Shown here in pieces: positions 5,220 to 6,809 of a DNA stretch of 6,809 bases. Every line of letters begins with the position of its first letter. Position 1 is the stretch's first letter. This DNA comes from an uncultured Candidatus Melainabacteria bacterium (GTDB lineage Bacteria > Cyanobacteriota > Vampirovibrionia > Gastranaerophilales > Gastranaerophilaceae). The stretch spans positions 1 through 6,809 of the forward strand of contig CAKUUX010000026.1 in NCBI GenBank assembly GCA_934693165.1, written 5' to 3'. Below the pieces are notes generated by a model. It worked only from the letters and a program-made list of their open reading frames with translations. It searched no databases and was not told the origin of the DNA. A program made the position numbers and the translations under genes.

Positions 5220-5438
5220 GTGTTTAGAAGTCGTGACATGGGTAGAGCTGTAGCCGTTAGAAGATGGACACCAACAGCATTAGATTGCTACAAAAGAGGC
5301 TGCAACTGCGAGGGATGTTTCTATAAAGATTTCTTCTCAGGATCTTCTCAAAAATGTCAAATGAAAGCTTCAGTACTTGAGTTAGTTAGAGTATTGGGAA
5401 CTCCTGATGTTGAAATTCAACAAATTATTAATGACTAG
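5220..5438 (+). CDS. Uncharacterised 72-residue cysteine-rich protein
   Basis: No function is assigned. The start is GTG at 5220, supported by TTGGAGG (5204-5210) at 9 nt; the next ATG (residue 7) has no such site. The protein has a basic N-terminus (R3, R5, R9, R14, R15), then WTPTALDCYKRGCNCEGCFY (16-35) and a fifth cysteine in SSQKCQMK (42-49). The cysteine spacing is C23-x4-C28-x-C30-x2-C33-x12-C46, which suggests metal binding (zinc or iron-sulfur), and the last third (50-72) reads as a helix, ASVLELVRVLG. No signal peptide or membrane segment is present, so it is probably cytosolic. The clean ribosome binding site, own promoter and non-random cysteine layout argue for a real gene. It lies 83 bp upstream of hpf on the same strand. 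A small nucleic-acid-binding or regulatory protein is possible but unproven. Confidence 0.82.
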   Translation: MFRSRDMGRAVAVRRWTPTALDCYKRGCNCEGCFYKDFFSGSSQKCQMKASVLELVRVLGTPDVEIQQIIND

Positions 5439-5482
5439 TTAACAATACAATTGATTTATTTTCATGTTTTTTATATTGTTAA
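5439..5482. repeat. 9-bp inverted repeat in the hpf upstream region
   Basis: TTAACAATA (5439-5447) and TATTGTTAA (5474-5482) are exact reverse complements with a 26-bp spacer. The spacer contains TTGATT (5451-5456), a possible -35 whose best -10 candidates (TATATT 5472-5477 at 15 nt, or TATTGT 5474-5479 at 17 nt) fall at the right arm. There is no T-run after the right arm, so a terminator is unlikely. An operator or a weak hpf promoter region is the more likely role. Confidence 0.42.
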
Positions 5483-5521
5483 TATAACAAAGACGCATTT
5501 AAGTATTGGAGGTTTATCAAA

Positions 5522-5911
5522 ATGCATATATACGTAAACGGCAGAAATATTGAAATAACAGACGCAATCAAAGCTTATGTAAAAGAAAAAATTGGTAAAG
5601 TTGCAGGTCACTACGACCAAATTCATGGTATCGAAGTTGTACTTTCTGTTATCAAAAATCCTGCTGCAAACGAAAAACACGTTGCTGAAGTTACTTGTAA
5701 ATTAAATACAACTTCTATTCACTTAGAAGAAACTGCAGAATCTATGTATGCAAGCATTGATTTACTTTCAGATAAATTATTAAGACAAGTTCAAAAACAT
5801 AAAGACAAAGCTTTAACTTCTAAAGACAAAGCTTCTTCAATCAGAACTGAAGCTTTACCTCAAGAAGATGACGAAGATATCGTTGTTGAAGTAAAAGCTA
5901 TCGAAGATTAA
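5522..5911 (+). CDS. hpf: Ribosome hibernation promoting factor, short form (HPF/RaiA family)
   Basis: HPF/RaiA proteins bind the decoding region of the 30S subunit and inactivate ribosomes under starvation or stationary phase. Residues 1-98 form the S30AE domain: MHIYVNGRNIEITDAIKAYV (1-20), K21-K26 basic helix, EVVLSVIKNP (38-47), HVAEVTCKL (53-61), and the helix ESMYASIDLLSDKLLRQVQKHKDK (73-96). At 129 residues it lacks the C-terminal dimerisation domain of long HPF proteins and instead ends in an acidic tail, QEDDEDIVVEVKAIED (114-129). It therefore looks functionally closer to E. coli RaiA (YfiA) or short HPF than to cyanobacterial LrtA. ATG 5522 is preceded by TTGGAGG (5506-5512) at 9 nt. 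It sits between the cysteine-rich gene and the glycosyltransferase gene. Confidence 0.93.
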   Translation: MHIYVNGRNIEITDAIKAYVKEKIGKVAGHYDQIHGIEVVLSVIKNPAANEKHVAEVTCKLNTTSIHLEETAESMYASIDLLSDKLLRQVQKHKDKALTSKDKASSIRTEALPQEDDEDIVVEVKAIED

Positions 5912-5926
5912 TTTTAGTTTATCTTT

Positions 5927-6664
5927 ATGATTAATAACAAAAAAATTATCGTAATTATGCCTGCATATAATGCAGAAAAAACATTAAAGCAAACTTACGA
6001 GGAGATTTATCGTGACTTCGTCGACGAAATCATTTTAGTTGACGACCATTCAAACGATAAAACTCTTGAGATTGCTAGGGATTTGGGGATTAAAACAATT
6101 CAACATGATAAGAATATGGGCTACGGCGCAAATCAAAAATCGTGTTATAAATCAGCACTAGAAAATGGTGCTGATATTGTTATTATGTTGCATCCAGATT
6201 ATCAATACACACCAAAATTAATACCAGCAATAGCTTCAATGCTTGCATTTGAAGAATATGACACTGTCATTGCCTCAAGAATGCTCGGTAATTCTGCTCT
6301 TAAAGGTGGAATGCCTTTATACAAATTTTTGGCTAACAAATTTTTGACTGGATTTGAAAATCTTTGTACTGGAGAAAAACTTTCTGAATACCATACGGGA
6401 TTTAGAGGTTTTACAAGAAAAAGTCTTGAAAATATTCCTTACGAAGAATTGAGCAATGATTTTCTTTTTGATAACGAAATTCTTGCATTGCTTATGTTCA
6501 AGGGTTTTAATATCGGAGAAATTTCTTGTCCTACAAAATATTTCAAAGAAGCATCTTCAATAAATTTTGTACGCTCGTGTAAATACGGATTTGGCGTTTT
6601 AAAGGTTAGCTTAGAATATTTACTTGCAAGAATTGGAATTAAATCAGGTATTTTCAAATTATAA
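5927..6664 (+). CDS. Family 2 glycosyltransferase (dolichol-phosphate mannose synthase-like)
   Basis: A 245-residue GT-A fold sugar transferase, probably using a nucleotide sugar for cell-surface glycan or lipid-linked sugar synthesis; donor and acceptor cannot be read from sequence. Residues 7-14 are the first strand and loop IIVIMPAY, residues 34-44 DEIILVDDHSN include the nucleotide-binding D39-D40, and GYGANQKS (65-72) follows. The metal-binding DxD position reads HPDYQY (89-94) with D91 and Q93. SR (117-118) and HTGFRGF (156-162) are acceptor-side motifs, and NDFLFDNEIL follows near 177-186. No strong transmembrane segment is present, so it is a single-domain cytosolic or peripherally membrane-bound enzyme. 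It starts 15 nt after hpf without a visible Shine-Dalgarno sequence, suggesting translational coupling to hpf. Confidence 0.9.
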   Translation: MINNKKIIVIMPAYNAEKTLKQTYEEIYRDFVDEIILVDDHSNDKTLEIARDLGIKTIQHDKNMGYGANQKSCYKSALENGADIVIMLHPDYQYTPKLIPAIASMLAFEEYDTVIASRMLGNSALKGGMPLYKFLANKFLTGFENLCTGEKLSEYHTGFRGFTRKSLENIPYEELSNDFLFDNEILALLMFKGFNIGEISCPTKYFKEASSINFVRSCKYGFGVLKVSLEYLLARIGIKSGIFKL

Positions 6665-6668
6665 AACA

Positions 6669-6701
6669 ATGAGTGGCGAAGCCGAAGGCTTCGCCACTCA
6701 T
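6669..6701. terminator. Perfect 15-bp hairpin after the glycosyltransferase gene
   Basis: ATGAGTGGCGAAGCC (6669-6683) and GGCTTCGCCACTCAT (6687-6701) pair perfectly around GAA. On the + strand only ATTAAATTTA follows, which is a weak T-tract; on the - strand TGTTTTATAATTTG follows. It probably terminates the glycosyltransferase transcript and may also act on a convergent transcript. Confidence 0.68.
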
Positions 6702-6715
6702 ATTAAATTTACCAA

Positions 6716-6740
6716 TAAAAATGCCACCTTATAGGTGGCA
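6716..6740 (-). terminator. Intrinsic terminator facing left (for a - strand gene beyond the right edge)
   Basis: TGCCACCT (6722-6729) and AGGTGGCA (6733-6740) form a perfect 8-bp stem with a 3-nt loop. Read on the - strand, the stem is followed directly by TTTTTATTGG (6721-6712), a proper U-tract; on the + strand no T-run adjoins the stem, although TTTTT occurs 11 nt further on. This implies a convergent gene whose 3' end is near or beyond the right edge. Confidence 0.65.
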
Positions 6741-6809
6741 GACTAACACACTTTTTACACTTTTCTTTGAATTTAACGAGGATATTAATTTAATTACCTT
6801 CACACGAGA

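Noticed and set aside
1..6809. CRISPR array or insertion sequence
   Set aside because: No regularly spaced direct repeats, transposase or paired terminal repeats with target duplications were found.

Overview
The window is about two-thirds A+T and carries a gene-dense bacterial chromosome segment. A complete minC-minD-minE operon in a very AT-rich genome, together with a biosynthetic-type threonine dehydratase and a ribosome hibernation factor, fits a gut relative of the Cyanobacteria (Melainabacteria/Gastranaerophilales-like). That placement is inferred from gene content and composition only; an AT-rich Clostridia or Negativicutes origin is not excluded.

Layout, left to right. (1) Positions 1-760 hold a toxin-antitoxin pair on the + strand: a RelE/HigB-superfamily toxin followed by an overlapping XRE-type antitoxin. 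They are preceded by two abutting perfect inverted repeats that contain the only good promoter, and followed by a strong intrinsic terminator. (2) Positions 764-3123 (- strand) hold the division-site operon minC-minD-minE with 1-nt overlap and 6-nt spacing. MinD is conventional. MinE carries a ~137-residue, extremely acidic C-terminal extension with a lysine cluster, and MinC has a long acidic linker. (3) A divergent 109-bp intergenic region contains an 11-bp inverted repeat over the minC promoter. (4) Positions 3233-4821 (+ strand) hold ilvA and ridA, a metabolic pair: IlvA releases reactive enamine/imine products that RidA hydrolyses. A C(UUCG)G-loop terminator closes this unit. (5) Positions 4868-5219 have no convincing gene. 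They hold a CATG-dense stretch with mutually exclusive stem-loops, then a consensus-like promoter and a ~120-nt structured leader. (6) Positions 5220-6664 (+ strand) hold an uncharacterised 72-residue cysteine-rich protein, a short ribosome hibernation factor and a family 2 glycosyltransferase. (7) The right end has two hairpins whose T-tracts face the - strand, suggesting a convergent gene just outside the window.

No CRISPR array, tRNA, rRNA or insertion sequence was seen. The least explained elements are the MinE extension, the cysteine-rich small protein with its structured leader, and the CATG-rich intergenic block.
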